Shown piece after piece: positions 45,731 to 55,549 of a DNA stretch of 64,000 bases. Below the pieces are notes generated by a model. It did no database searches and had not been told where the DNA came from. It saw only the letters and a program-made list of their open reading frames with translations. Position 1 is the stretch's first letter; the number at the start of each line of letters is the position of its first letter. Source of the stretch: Psychrobacter sp. I-STPA6b (GTDB taxonomy: Bacteria; Pseudomonadota; Gammaproteobacteria; Pseudomonadales; Moraxellaceae). Made by a program: the position numbers and the translations under genes. The stretch is taken from NCBI RefSeq assembly GCF_020662265.1, contig NZ_VEWM01000122.1, positions 62,001-126,000 of the forward strand, given 5' to 3'.

Positions 45731-47479
45731 ATGTACGATGTGGTTCAGGATTATTATGGTAAGCAGTTGCAAAGTAGTGCCGATTTAAAGACGTCAGCCT
45801 GCTGTGATATTAGCCAGTTGCCTGCGTGGTTAAAGCCATTGCTGGGTAATATTCATGATGAAGTGCTTGCCCGTTATTATGGCTGTGGTTTGGTGTGTCC
45901 TGCACAGCTTGAGGGCTGTCGAGTGCTGGATTTGGGCTGTGGTACAGGGCGTGATGTGTATGCGTTGGCTCAGCTTGTCGGCGCAAGTGGTGAGGTGGTC
46001 GGTGTGGATATGACCCCTGAGCAGTTGGACATTGCCAAAGAATATCAAGCATATCATGCGGAAAAGTTTGGTTATGATAATGTGACTTTTTTGCAGGGCT
46101 ATATTGAAAAGCTCGATGAATTAGGGCTTGAGGCGGGTAGCTTCGATGTGATTGTGTCCAATTGTGTGATTAATTTATCCCCTGATAAAGAGGCAGTGCT
46201 GGCAGGGGTTGAGCGTTTATTAAAGGACGGCGGTGAATTTTATTTTTCAGATGTTTATTCTGACCGCCGTATTCCTGAGAATTTGGTCAATGACCCTGTA
46301 TTGTATGGTGAGTGCTTGAGTGGGGCATTATATTGGCAGGACTTTATAAGGCTTGCACACTTGGCAGGATTTGCTGACCCACGTTTGGTGGATACTCGTG
46401 AGCTTGAGATTACTGATAGTCAGCTTGCCAGTCGTTTGGGTAGTATTCGCTTTTTTTCCACCACTTATCGCTTATTTAAGTTGCCTAAACTTGAGCATGC
46501 TCAAGAGGATTATGGGCAAGCGGTGATGTATCAAGGAACAGTAACTCATTGTCCACAGTATTTTGTGTTAGATAATAAGTATCGTTTTGAGACAGGTCGG
46601 GCAGTTGTGGTATCTGGTAATACATTTAGTATATTGCAAGGCTCTCGTTTTGCTTCTCATTTTGATTTTTTTGGTAGTTTTTCTCGTCATTTTGGTTGTT
46701 TTGAACCAACTAATAAAATATCAGCATATGCTAGCTTAGCACCGTTTGTGTTAGGGGGTGTGCTAAATGGTGAGCAAACCATCAATGATGAGCCAGTTAG
46801 TGTGGTAGAGAAGGTAAAAGAAGGTGGCTGTTGTGGTACAGAGGTTAGTGTCTGTCAAACTGAAGGTACAGATGAAGGCGAAAGTGGTAGTGAGCTTGGT
46901 GAGGAGAGAGAAATGATTATTAATAATATAGATTTAAAAGATACAGGTTATGAAATTGTACAAGTATTTCCCCCCAAAGTTTTTTCAGTTGCGGAAATTT
47001 TAGAAGATATAGAAGAGAATGAGTATTCTCTTTTAGAAAACTATTATAAAGAAGGTTATGAGTTTATTCATTTTCAAGATGAAGAAGTGATTGTAAAAAA
47101 TGCTCAAGATAAGCGTTTAAGAGTTTTTGGAAAGTATGATCAAGGTTTTTTTGCAACAGATAATGAAGGCTTGGTTTGGTTAACTCCCTTTAGTGAGTCG
47201 GTATATGATAGCCCAATTCTCATTAATTCATCATTAAAGAACTTTAGACGGTGTTATTGTTCATTATTATCCATACTTTTTTCGATTGGTGTCAATGGTA
47301 TTGAAAATACTGAGCAGGTATTGAATGAGTTTAGGAATAATCTGACAAATATAGATCCCATGTCTATTTCATGTATTTTTTATAAAGACTATATTTATGC
47401 GATAGAAGAAGATGAAATGCCAGTTCGTTTCAAACCAATAACCTATGTGAAGGCAGGTAGACATTTTAGAGAAGCGTGA
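45731..47479 (+). CDS. ArsM-like methyltransferase fused to a SUKH-like C-terminal domain
   Basis: 582 residues. Residues 1-345 match the arsenite methyltransferase (ArsM) family: VQDYYGKQLQSSADLKT, SAM motif VLDLGCGTGRD (65-75), VVGVDMTPEQL, and Cys 145 and 195, 50 residues apart as in characterised ArsM. After GGCCG and an acidic linker, a different domain starts near 395, with INSSLKNFRRCYCSL and NNLTNIDPMS resembling SUKH-4 immunity proteins. The second part is more A+T-rich and has its own ATG (46913) with GAGGAGAG upstream. The start is ATG 45731, with AGGGG five bases before it; GTG 45725 is less likely. No ars genes are adjacent. Confidence 0.8.
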   Translation: MYDVVQDYYGKQLQSSADLKTSACCDISQLPAWLKPLLGNIHDEVLARYYGCGLVCPAQLEGCRVLDLGCGTGRDVYALAQLVGASGEVVGVDMTPEQLDIAKEYQAYHAEKFGYDNVTFLQGYIEKLDELGLEAGSFDVIVSNCVINLSPDKEAVLAGVERLLKDGGEFYFSDVYSDRRIPENLVNDPVLYGECLSGALYWQDFIRLAHLAGFADPRLVDTRELEITDSQLASRLGSIRFFSTTYRLFKLPKLEHAQEDYGQAVMYQGTVTHCPQYFVLDNKYRFETGRAVVVSGNTFSILQGSRFASHFDFFGSFSRHFGCFEPTNKISAYASLAPFVLGGVLNGEQTINDEPVSVVEKVKEGGCCGTEVSVCQTEGTDEGESGSELGEEREMIINNIDLKDTGYEIVQVFPPKVFSVAEILEDIEENEYSLLENYYKEGYEFIHFQDEEVIVKNAQDKRLRVFGKYDQGFFATDNEGLVWLTPFSESVYDSPILINSSLKNFRRCYCSLLSILFSIGVNGIENTEQVLNEFRNNLTNIDPMSISCIFYKDYIYAIEEDEMPVRFKPITYVKAGRHFREA

Positions 47480-47599
47480 TAGGTGTAGGGTTGTCTGAAT
47501 ATAAAGCAGTTTTTATTGGCTTTGTTTTGTCTTTATTGTGCGAGTATCCTTGGTTAAGACAGTAGCGTATCGGTGCTTTCAGCTTAACAAAGCTGAGCT

Positions 47600-48940
47600 T
47601 TACCCTTGTGAATGGCGATAATAGGCATCGTGCTGTTTTAGCCACCAGTTCATATTATCTTGACGCGTTTGTCGGAACTGCTCTAGTTTCTGCGTTGTCC
47701 ATTGATGGCGATGACGCAGACTATCAAGTCCAAATAAAATAGGAACAGATGCCAAAATGCCCAGTCGCCATTTTGGCTTAGGTAACTCTAAGCCATCAGC
47801 AATATCATCACCGACTAAGGTACGTGTCACACTGGCATTGACCAGCTCAACAAACTGCCCTTTACGATTGTCTTCACCCATAATTTGGCTCGGTAAGTCA
47901 TGCAATGCTTTTGCCAATGGTTTGCCCATGCTAAAGTCAAGCTGTTGAATGGATAGGTAAGTATAAATCCATTCCCACGCTTCAGCTTCATTTTTGGGTA
48001 AGCGGTGTAAATCTACCCCCATCCAATAACTGGCTAAATTCCATAAATGCAAGATGCCTTGTGCTTCTTCTTCATGAATCTTTGCACCCAGTAGGCGCAA
48101 TCCTCGCATGATAAGTAATGAAAATTGTAAGTGCGTCGCCACCATATCGGTTTGATTAATGGGAATACCCCAATAAGCACTGTCCCAGTTGTTGTTTGTC
48201 TCACTTTTTGTATTGCGGGTCTGATTATTTGGAGGCATTTTCCCCATCAATAATGCTTGACGGACAATGGTATGAATTTGCCGTACTTTGATGGATTGTC
48301 GCCAGCCTTCTTGTCCAATGGCTAACACTGTATCTGCCCACTGTTGATGCTGGGTAGGATATTGATATTGACGAATGGCAGGATATTCAGACACGGCTAA
48401 GATATAAGCATACGTTCGCATCAGTCTTGGCAAGGCATCATGTGTCAATGCACCTGTGCGAATCAAAGGCAAGGATAAAGCAGGGATACTATAGCCTGCC
48501 ATCAATGCTACATTACGCAATAGCCAAATCAACATCAAGGGATAACGGCGATAGGCAATCGCACCAACTTCGGCAAGTTTGGGGTCATACCATGTGGGAT
48601 GCTGAGAAAATTGCTCAACCAATGCCAAAAAGTCCGCTTGTTCTGTTGAAGACTGTTGTAATGAGCTGGGCAGTTGGTCGTGTAAGATGGCATGTTGTAA
48701 TGGTTTGTTAAAGTGAAAACCAGCAGATACTAAGCGGTCAGTGATGGGGTCAGCGACATCATAGCCTGTCACCATTTGCTGTAATAAAGCATCACGAATA
48801 ACAAAGTTTTTTGGTAATAGATAACGACGAATACGTTTTAGTACCTGCAAATCAGCATGGTCACTAATCGCCGTCGTTCGCCCATGCCGTTGGTAATGAT
48901 TCAATTGTGGTGATTTATTGGTTGATAAGGTGGGTTGCAT
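47600..48940 (-). CDS. Oxygenase MpaB / DUF2236 family protein
   Basis: A 446-residue protein of the DUF2236 (MpaB/latex-clearing-like) family, thought to bind heme and act as an oxygenase. Consistent features are the ADPITDRL motif near 75-82 (family ADP), VRQIHTIVRQALL, YWGIPINQTDMVATHLQFS and VGDDIADGLELPKP near the end. No signal peptide. A single strong hydrophobic segment, YPLMLIWLLRNVALMAGY, lies in the first third. Substrate unknown. Assignment by recalled motifs. Confidence 0.75.
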   Translation of the reverse strand: MQPTLSTNKSPQLNHYQRHGRTTAISDHADLQVLKRIRRYLLPKNFVIRDALLQQMVTGYDVADPITDRLVSAGFHFNKPLQHAILHDQLPSSLQQSSTEQADFLALVEQFSQHPTWYDPKLAEVGAIAYRRYPLMLIWLLRNVALMAGYSIPALSLPLIRTGALTHDALPRLMRTYAYILAVSEYPAIRQYQYPTQHQQWADTVLAIGQEGWRQSIKVRQIHTIVRQALLMGKMPPNNQTRNTKSETNNNWDSAYWGIPINQTDMVATHLQFSLLIMRGLRLLGAKIHEEEAQGILHLWNLASYWMGVDLHRLPKNEAEAWEWIYTYLSIQQLDFSMGKPLAKALHDLPSQIMGEDNRKGQFVELVNASVTRTLVGDDIADGLELPKPKWRLGILASVPILFGLDSLRHRHQWTTQKLEQFRQTRQDNMNWWLKQHDAYYRHSQG

Positions 48941-49000
48941 GGACGAATTTTCCTGCCTTATTGAGTGTTGTATTTGTGTATTTTATTTATATGAATCAAA

Positions 49001-49393
49001 TCAACTGGGTAAGTGGCTATTTTTATCAATGCTCACACTACATTGCTCACCAATAAAATGCTCTATCACTTTGATTTTGCCAATAATATGCTGGTTAAAT
49101 TCTTCTAGCTCTCCACTTGGTACCCATAGCTCTTGATGCACGTCTTTATCACCTGCAAGCTGTACGGGGTAGCGTTTGGCAAACTCATCATCAATATCAA
49201 ACTCAGTGACAAAGCCGACATAGCCAGACATGGCATCAACAGTATTCCACCGCTCAGCAATTTGGCGGGCATAAGTAATGTTTAACACAGGATAAAAAAT
49301 AGGTTGCTGTGCTAAGCGAGGTGGAAAAGCATTAAAATCTGCTTCTATGATAAGCTGTAATTCTTTTAAACCAACTGGGCGATAGAGTTTCAT
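49001..49393 (-). CDS. Small conserved protein (ADP-ribosylation/crystallin J1-like annotation)
   Basis: A 130-residue cytoplasmic protein starting MKLYRPVGLKELQLI, with FPPRLAQQPIFYPVLN, YVGFVTEFDIDDEF and HQELWVPSGELEEFN. This pattern is widespread in proteobacteria, usually as a hypothetical or an ADP-ribosylation/crystallin J1 label, which is not evidence of that activity. The C-terminal 20 residues look non-conserved. It lies between the MpaB-like gene and lipA, on the same strand. Confidence 0.75.
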   Translation of the reverse strand: MKLYRPVGLKELQLIIEADFNAFPPRLAQQPIFYPVLNITYARQIAERWNTVDAMSGYVGFVTEFDIDDEFAKRYPVQLAGDKDVHQELWVPSGELEEFNQHIIGKIKVIEHFIGEQCSVSIDKNSHLPS

Positions 49394-49440
49394 AGATTGT
49401 CCTAATATTTATTTTAGATATTCATCATAATCAATGTCCT

Positions 49441-49475
49441 AAAAAAACACCAGCACAAAAAGTTTGTACTGGTGC
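49441..49475 (-). terminator. Rho-independent terminator after lipA
   Basis: CACCAG and CTGGTG form the stem base, with partial pairing inside. On the minus strand a run of seven T follows. Confidence 0.8.
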
Positions 49476-49537
49476 TTTTATATTTGGTGAATATATCTAC
49501 ACAGTTGCATTGTAGAATTTATCTTTTAACAGTGTCA

Positions 49538-50617
49538 CTAACAGCCAAATTTACCTTCTGCTTCTAACGCCCGTTTACTACGCACAGGTTTGGGGCAGTC
49601 TTCACCATAGTATTGGCGGTCAGCAAAGTAGCTTGAGCGTACCATCGGACCTGCCCAAATACTAAAGAAGCCAATCTTTTTCCCATAGTCCATATAGCGT
49701 TGGAACTCATCGGGATGCACATAGCGGTCAACTGGAGCGTGGCTTTTACTTGGAGCAAGATACTGCCCGATGGTAATCATATCAACATCATGCGCTTTTA
49801 GGTCGTCTAGTAAGGCGTAAACTTCTTCTTCAGTTTCACCCAAGCCCACCATAAACCCACATTTTGTGGCAATATCAGGACGGCGTGCTTTGTATTCTTT
49901 AAGCAATGTTAATGAGTGCTGATAGTCTGAACCGGGGCGGAAGGCTTTATATAAGCGAGGTACAGTCTCGATATTATGGTTAAACACATCAGGAGGTGTC
50001 TCGCATAATAGGTCTAATGCAATTTCCATGCGCCCACGAAAATCGGGTACTAAAATCTCAATCAAGCAGTTTGGGCTAAGTGCTTTTGACTCATTAATCA
50101 CATCAACGAAATGCTGAGCGCCACCATCTTTTAAGTCATCTCTATCGACAGAAGTGATGACTGCATATTTTAACCCAAGCCCTTGAATGGTCTCAGCAGT
50201 ATGGCGTGGTTCATCTTTGTCTAGCTCATTGGGGCGCCCATGTGCCACATCACAAAATGGGCAACGACGGGTACAAATATCACCCATAATCATAAAGGTC
50301 GCTGTCCCATCGCCAAAGCATTGGGGAAGGTTAGGGCAGGCGGCCTCTTCACAGACGGTATAGAGCTTTTGCTTACGCAACGTCTTTTTGATACGGTCAA
50401 CTTCAGCAGGAGAAGACATTTTTACCCGTATCCAGTCAGGTTTCTTTGGTGCTTCTACGGTTGGAATGACCTTAATTGGAATACGTGCGACTTTATCATA
50501 GCCACGTAGCTTCTCACCTTTAACCGCCTTTTTGGGTTTAGGTTTTGCCTCTGGAATGTGCGTTTGTACACTTGGTATTCGGGTAGCTGTTTCACGCTTA
50601 ATCGCAATGTCGCTCAT
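49538..50617 (-). CDS. lipA: Lipoyl synthase
   Basis: A radical-SAM enzyme inserting two sulfurs into octanoyl groups of the E2 and GcvH proteins. The radical-SAM motif ICTRRCPFC and the auxiliary cluster [12 protein letters not shown] are both present, with the C-terminal [10 protein letters not shown] containing the Ser ligand. The start is probably ATG 50617 (MSDIAIKRE); ATG 50641 would add eight residues and has no ribosome-binding site. About 359 residues, with an N-terminal extension relative to E. coli LipA (321). lipB is not in the window. Confidence 0.96.
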   Translation of the reverse strand: MSDIAIKRETATRIPSVQTHIPEAKPKPKKAVKGEKLRGYDKVARIPIKVIPTVEAPKKPDWIRVKMSSPAEVDRIKKTLRKQKLYTVCEEAACPNLPQCFGDGTATFMIMGDICTRRCPFCDVAHGRPNELDKDEPRHTAETIQGLGLKYAVITSVDRDDLKDGGAQHFVDVINESKALSPNCLIEILVPDFRGRMEIALDLLCETPPDVFNHNIETVPRLYKAFRPGSDYQHSLTLLKEYKARRPDIATKCGFMVGLGETEEEVYALLDDLKAHDVDMITIGQYLAPSKSHAPVDRYVHPDEFQRYMDYGKKIGFFSIWAGPMVRSSYFADRQYYGEDCPKPVRSKRALEAEGKFGC

Positions 50618-50692
50618 AGGTAAAATATTCCTAACCCTCATATACTTTTAATATATGGGAGTTTATGACTTATTGATTTATTAGGTTTTATA

Positions 50693-50832
50693 GGGTCTGG
50701 TAAACCATTATCACAAGCTTCTTTTACATGAAAGTAACATATCAGCACTGATGACATTAAGAGTCGTCTATACAAAATAGCTATTCAGATAATCCTACTA
50801 GATTATTGATGCTGTGAATGTTTAACAGAAAC
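50693..50832. repeat. Interspersed palindromic element, short copy G
   Basis: 140 bp between lipA and a membrane-protein gene. It has the left end GGGTCTGGTAAACCATTA, CTTTTACATGAAAGTAACAT, and the right end GTGAATGTTTAACAGAAAC, with TA on both sides (50691-50692, 50833-50834). The middle is deleted and both terminal repeats are mutated. Confidence 0.6.
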
Positions 50833-50905
50833 TATTGGCTAGACTGCCTTTTAGCCACAAATGGGACAATTATAACAGATTTATGCTCAAGCGACATGGA
50901 CAAAT

Positions 50906-51487
50906 CTAGTCCACAGAATAGCCCTGCTCAATCTTAACGTTATGTTGTTTGCACCATATAAATAATGCAGATAAGTCATCAAAATCACGACTTAATAGTG
51001 AATAACCATTGTTATTGCGCTCTTGAGCAGTTTTGGGGTGTAGCTCAATGGTTACAAGATAATCATCCTTACTTGTTTTTGATTTTTTTAACTGAAGTAA
51101 TACATTTTTTTGATATTTGGTGATTACCACTCTATCAATTTGTTGCGGTGTTAGCTTTGGTAAAAACGTTTGTTTTCTTCTTAGTTTTATGGATAACTCA
51201 TCATTATTTAATTCAATGGAACTGATAAGACTGAAATAAAAAGGTAGGTAAATAATGGTAGAGATAATGATATAAATACCAATAGGCAGAAGAATACTAC
51301 CAATATTATGATAAAGACTTTGAGTATTTAGCCCTGATAGTCCATTATTTTTGAAAAAATAAACAACCATAATAAATAATGTAATTAAATATATAATCAA
51401 TATTTTTTTAATTATATTTATTATATTCTTGATAGAATGACCATTACTTTTTAAGATGGCGTTTTTAATGGTTTTATTTTCTAGCAC
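50906..51487 (-). CDS. Two-helix membrane protein, unrecognised
   Basis: A 193-residue protein. It has two strong hydrophobic helices (about 27-47 and 65-90), then a soluble C-terminal half with alternating strands, including ELNNDELSIKLRRKQTFLPK and RVVITKYQKNVLLQLKKSK. The topology recalls YcxB/PH-like membrane proteins but I cannot assign it. The start is GTG 51487, supported by AAGGAG eight bases upstream. Lys/Asn/Ile-rich and A+T-rich. Confidence 0.6.
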   Translation of the reverse strand: MLENKTIKNAILKSNGHSIKNIINIIKKILIIYLITLFIMVVYFFKNNGLSGLNTQSLYHNIGSILLPIGIYIIISTIIYLPFYFSLISSIELNNDELSIKLRRKQTFLPKLTPQQIDRVVITKYQKNVLLQLKKSKTSKDDYLVTIELHPKTAQERNNNGYSLLSRDFDDLSALFIWCKQHNVKIEQGYSVD

Positions 51488-51797
51488 TACTACTTCTCCT
51501 TAGAGATTAAGTCTTAATATCTAAACTTTGACTTAAAATTATTACAATAATTTTTTATAAATGATTTTCATTATTATTTGATAAGGATAACAATTTATTT
51601 TTAGTGACTACTATTTCAAAAATAAATGATGAATATGACTGGCTGTCACTACTTCATTACAGTTTTATAATTAACATTTTAGTAGTTTTGAGCTATATTA
51701 ATAGGGATTTTTTAACCTATCCGGCACACTTAACGCAGGTAGTCATTCAGACAACTCACGCGGTGTGCTTATCATCAAACTTATGAGGACGACCATC
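51488..51797. other. Divergent spacer upstream of acnB
   Basis: About 310 A+T-rich bases. It contains an inverted repeat, AAATTATTACAATAATTT, near 51536-51553 and a Fur-box-like stretch at 51557-51575. No convincing gene. Confidence 0.5.
51557..51575. promoter_or_regulatory. Weak Fur-box-like site
   Basis: Matches the 19-base Fur consensus GATAATGATAATCATTATC at 13 positions by hand count (core AATGAT then TCATTAT). It lies in the divergent region before acnB, an iron-sulfur enzyme. In A+T-rich DNA such matches arise easily. Confidence 0.25.
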
Positions 51798-54401
51798 GTG
51801 TTAGAAGCTTATCGCAAACATGTTGCAGAACGTGCAGAACTAGGGACAGTTCCACTGCCACTAAACGAACATCAAGTTGCTGAATTAGTTGAGCTTATTA
51901 AAAACCCACCTGAGGGTGAAGCTGACTTTTTGATGGACTTGTTAGAAAATCGCGTACCAGCTGGTGTTGACCAAGCGGCCTATGTAAAAGCGGCATTTTT
52001 AGCTGCGATTGTTAAAGGTGAAGCAACTTCACCATTAATTGATAAGAAAAAAGCAGTTGAAATCTTGGGTACAATGCAAGGTGGTTATAACGTGATGCCA
52101 CTGGTCAATGCTTTGGATGACAAAGAGTTGGCTCAAGAAGCTGCTGAAGCATTAAAGAAAACCTTGTTGGTATTTGATGCCTTTAATGATGTGACTGAAA
52201 AAGCCGAAGCGGGTAATGATGTTGCAAAAGAAATTATCCAGTCATGGGCAGATGCAGAGTGGTTCTTAAGCCGTCCAGAAGTACCACAAAAACAAACTTA
52301 CACAACCTTTAAAGTCACTGGTGAAACCAACACTGACGACTTGTCACCTGCGCAAGATGCGTGGAGTCGCCCAGATATTCCATTGCACTCACTTGCTATG
52401 CACAAAAACTCTCGTGACGGCATCACTGCTGATGAGGAAGGCGTACGTGGTCCAATGAAGCTGATTGATGAGCTAAAAGAAAAAGGCTATCCACTTGCTT
52501 ATGTTGGTGATGTGGTTGGTACAGGCTCTAGCCGTAAATCAGCAACTAACTCAGTGCTTTGGTTAATGGGTGAAGATATTCCAAATGTACCAAACAAACG
52601 CGCTGGCGGTTTGGTATTGGGTGGTAAAATTGCCCCAATCTTCTTTAACACCATGGAAGACTCAGGCGCATTGCCAATCGAAAATGTCGATGTCAATGGT
52701 CTAGAGATGGGTGATGTGTTTGATATTTATCCCCATGATGGCAAAATCACTAAGCATGATTCTGATGAAGTATTGTCAACCTTTAAACTAAACTCACCAA
52801 CTTTGTTGGATGAAGTACGTGCTGGTGGACGTATTCCATTAATCGTTGGTCGTGGTTTGACCAATCGTGCGCGTGAATATCTAGGCTTGGGTCACTCTGA
52901 TGTATTTGCTAAGCCTGAGCAACCTGCTGATACAGGTAAAGGTTATACCTTGGCTCAAAAAATGGTTGGTAAAGCGTGTGGCTTAGAAGGTGTGCGTCCT
53001 GGTATGTACTGTGAGCCTAAGATGACTACTGTTGGTAGTCAGGATACTACTGGTCCGATGACTCGTGATGAGCTAAAAGACTTGGCATGTTTGGGCTTCC
53101 AAGCAGATTTGGTTATGCAGTCTTTCTGTCACACTGCGGCTTATCCAAAGCCAGTTGACGTAGAAACTCAGCACACTCTACCTGACTTTATCATGAACCG
53201 TGGTGGTGTTAGCTTACGCCCAGGTGATGGCATTATCCATAGCTGGTTAAACCGTATGTTGCTACCTGATACTGTCGGTACTGGTGGTGACTCACATACT
53301 CGTTTCCCAATGGGTATCTCATTCCCAGCCGGTTCTGGTTTGGTTGCATTTGCTGCGGCAACTGGTGTGATGCCACTTGACATGCCTGAGTCAGTACGTG
53401 TTCGCTTTGTTGGTGAGCGTCAGCCCGGTATTACGCTTCGTGATTTGGTACATGCTATCCCATTACAAGCCATTAAAGAAGGCTATTTAACTGTTGATAA
53501 GAAAGGCAAAATCAATGAGTTTAATGGTCGCATCCTTGAGATTGAAGGTTTAGAAGATTTAACCGTTGAGCAGGCGTTTGAGCTATCTGATGCTTCTGCT
53601 GAGCGTAGTGCTGCTGGCTGTACCATCACTTTGTCAGAAGAGTCAGTGAAAGAGTATCTAAACTCAAACATCACACTATTGAAGTGGATGATTTCTGAAG
53701 GTTATGGTGATGCTCGTACTATCAGCCGTCGTATCGAAGCGATGCAAGCTTGGTTAGAAAACCCAAGCCTAATGCGTGCTGATGAAGATGCAGAATATGT
53801 GGTGGATATGACCATCGACATGAGCGAAATCAAAGAGCCTATCCTATGCTGTCCAAATGACCCAGATGATGCTAAAACATTAGCAGATGTGGCGGGTGAG
53901 CATATTGATGAGGTATTTATTGGTTCATGTATGACTAACATTGGTCACTTCCGTGCCGCTGGTAAACTGCTTAAAGAAGTACCTGCAGGTAGCCTAAAAA
54001 CTCGTCTATGGATTGCACCACCAACTAAGATGGATGCGCGCCAGTTGATGGAAGAAGGTTACTACAACGTTTATGCTCAAGCAGGTGCACGTACTGAAAT
54101 GCCCGGCTGTTCACTATGTATGGGTAACCAAGCACGTATTGCACCGAAGTCGACAGCAGTATCAACGTCAACCCGTAACTTCCCGAACCGTCTAGGTCAA
54201 GGTGCAAACGTATTCTTAGCATCTGCTGAGCTTGCTTCTGTAGCTGCGGTATTGGGTAAACTACCTACCAATGAAGAATATCAGCAATATGCAGGTATGT
54301 TGAACAGTATGGGTGCAGAAGTTTATCGCTATATGAACTTTGACCGTATGGAAGAATATACCGAAGAAGCGGATAAGATTGATGTAGCACAGTTAGCATA
54401 A
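51798..54401 (+). CDS. acnB: Aconitate hydratase B
   Basis: AcnB interconverts citrate and isocitrate in the TCA cycle using a 4Fe-4S cluster. The start is GTG 51798 ([15 protein letters not shown] matches E. coli AcnB from residue 2), with GAGGA eight bases upstream. This gives 867 residues versus 865 in E. coli. The order is HEAT-like N-domain, swivel domain ([17 protein letters not shown]), then the catalytic domains with cluster cysteines in [27 protein letters not shown] and [15 protein letters not shown] terminator follows. Confidence 0.98.
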   Translation: MLEAYRKHVAERAELGTVPLPLNEHQVAELVELIKNPPEGEADFLMDLLENRVPAGVDQAAYVKAAFLAAIVKGEATSPLIDKKKAVEILGTMQGGYNVMPLVNALDDKELAQEAAEALKKTLLVFDAFNDVTEKAEAGNDVAKEIIQSWADAEWFLSRPEVPQKQTYTTFKVTGETNTDDLSPAQDAWSRPDIPLHSLAMHKNSRDGITADEEGVRGPMKLIDELKEKGYPLAYVGDVVGTGSSRKSATNSVLWLMGEDIPNVPNKRAGGLVLGGKIAPIFFNTMEDSGALPIENVDVNGLEMGDVFDIYPHDGKITKHDSDEVLSTFKLNSPTLLDEVRAGGRIPLIVGRGLTNRAREYLGLGHSDVFAKPEQPADTGKGYTLAQKMVGKACGLEGVRPGMYCEPKMTTVGSQDTTGPMTRDELKDLACLGFQADLVMQSFCHTAAYPKPVDVETQHTLPDFIMNRGGVSLRPGDGIIHSWLNRMLLPDTVGTGGDSHTRFPMGISFPAGSGLVAFAAATGVMPLDMPESVRVRFVGERQPGITLRDLVHAIPLQAIKEGYLTVDKKGKINEFNGRILEIEGLEDLTVEQAFELSDASAERSAAGCTITLSEESVKEYLNSNITLLKWMISEGYGDARTISRRIEAMQAWLENPSLMRADEDAEYVVDMTIDMSEIKEPILCCPNDPDDAKTLADVAGEHIDEVFIGSCMTNIGHFRAAGKLLKEVPAGSLKTRLWIAPPTKMDARQLMEEGYYNVYAQAGARTEMPGCSLCMGNQARIAPKSTAVSTSTRNFPNRLGQGANVFLASAELASVAAVLGKLPTNEEYQQYAGMLNSMGAEVYRYMNFDRMEEYTEEADKIDVAQLA

Positions 54402-54444
54402 GTGCGTTAAGTTTTTATTAGCTTTTATTTGAATAGCTGTATTA

Positions 54445-54478
54445 AGCTCTTGTATCACCATGATGCGAGGGCTTTTTT
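54445..54478 (+). terminator. Rho-independent terminator after acnB
   Basis: A 13-bp stem with several G-T wobbles (AGCTCTTGTATCA / TGATGCGAGGGCT), a CCA loop and a T-run. Confidence 0.8.
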
Positions 54479-54625
54479 AGTGTAGGGTATGAGTAATAAA
54501 AATATAGCGCAAAGGTTGATAGTTTCAGTGTACAATAAGACACTGTAAAAGTTTTGTGATAAATTATTTTGCTATCTACTATCTTGAGAGTAAAAGTAGT
54601 AATTAATAAGTCAGAAAGGACAGAT

Positions 54626-55417
54626 ATGACAAGTAGGAACAGATTTTCGATACGAAAAAATATTGCTCGTGGGAAACAAGTTGTCGGTATGTTTGGAACA
54701 ATTGCCGGCGGTATGTCTACTGCTAGAAGAATAGGTGCGTTTAAGTCACCACCAAGAGAGATTTTGCCACGTTATATTCAGATATTTTGTCGTAAGATGG
54801 CAAATACATTTGGAGTGACTGTTGTCCAAGTAGAGCCTGTGCCACAGACACATGCTTTATGGGCATCAAACCATGTTTCATGGATGGATATTCCTGTTAT
54901 GGGTAGTGTGACACCTGCCTTTTTTTTATCAAAATCTGAAATTGCCAACTGGCCAATATTTGGTAAATTAGCAACAGCTGCTGGTACGTTATTTATCCAA
55001 CGTGGCTCAGGTGACTCTGGTACGATTAGTGAGCAGATGGCTGCATTTTTACGTGAAGGCTATTCTATTTTGTTTTTTCCAGAAGCAACAACTACAGATG
55101 GTAAACAAATTAAGCGAATCCATGGCAAGTTGTTACAGTCTGCTATTGATGCTAATAAACCAGTGCAACCTATTGTCGTTTGCTATGTTAATAAGCAAGG
55201 TGAGCTGGATGAGTCGATTCCATATTATGGCAAAATGACTATGGCAGAGAGTATTAAAAAAGTGATGGATAGTAGAGATACCACTGCCTATGTATTACCA
55301 TTAGCGCCATTGGAGACACAAGGAAAAACAAAGTCTAAGTTGACTGATGAGCTACAACAACACATGCAGTCGGGATTGGAAGAGTTGCATCGTCGAGTGC
55401 TTAAAAGCAACTCATAG
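54626..55417 (+). CDS. 1-acyl-sn-glycerol-3-phosphate acyltransferase (PlsC-like)
   Basis: A 263-residue acyltransferase of the PlsC/LPLAT superfamily that probably makes phosphatidic acid. Motif I reads NHVSWMD (NHxxxxD; the more common first His is preserved), with motif II FIQRGSGD and motif III FFPEATTTDG in place of the usual FPEGT, an Ala for Gly change. It is Ser/Lys-rich at both ends and has only one weak hydrophobic segment. ATG 54626 is preceded by AAAGGA; upstream TTG starts are unlikely. Confidence 0.88.
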   Translation: MTSRNRFSIRKNIARGKQVVGMFGTIAGGMSTARRIGAFKSPPREILPRYIQIFCRKMANTFGVTVVQVEPVPQTHALWASNHVSWMDIPVMGSVTPAFFLSKSEIANWPIFGKLATAAGTLFIQRGSGDSGTISEQMAAFLREGYSILFFPEATTTDGKQIKRIHGKLLQSAIDANKPVQPIVVCYVNKQGELDESIPYYGKMTMAESIKKVMDSRDTTAYVLPLAPLETQGKTKSKLTDELQQHMQSGLEELHRRVLKSNS

Positions 55418-55457
55418 GTTGTATTGCTTAAAGCATAAGTCAGCATAAGTAAGATAT

Positions 55458-55492
55458 AAAAAATCCCCCTAAGTAACTTCATATTTAGGGGG
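55458..55492 (-). terminator. Rho-independent terminator after fbp
   Basis: CCCCCTAA and TTAGGGGG form a perfect 8-bp stem with a 12-base loop. On the minus strand it is followed by a T-run. It may also stop the convergent plsC-like transcript. Confidence 0.85.
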
Positions 55493-55549
55493 ACTATTGC
55501 ATGTAGACAGAGACGAAAAAGACATTATTTATATTGTTAATAGCCTAAG

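Noticed and set aside
51604-51786. A 60-codon plus-strand frame upstream of acnB
   Set aside because: GTG start with no ribosome-binding site; it overlaps the acnB leader and lacks any motif.
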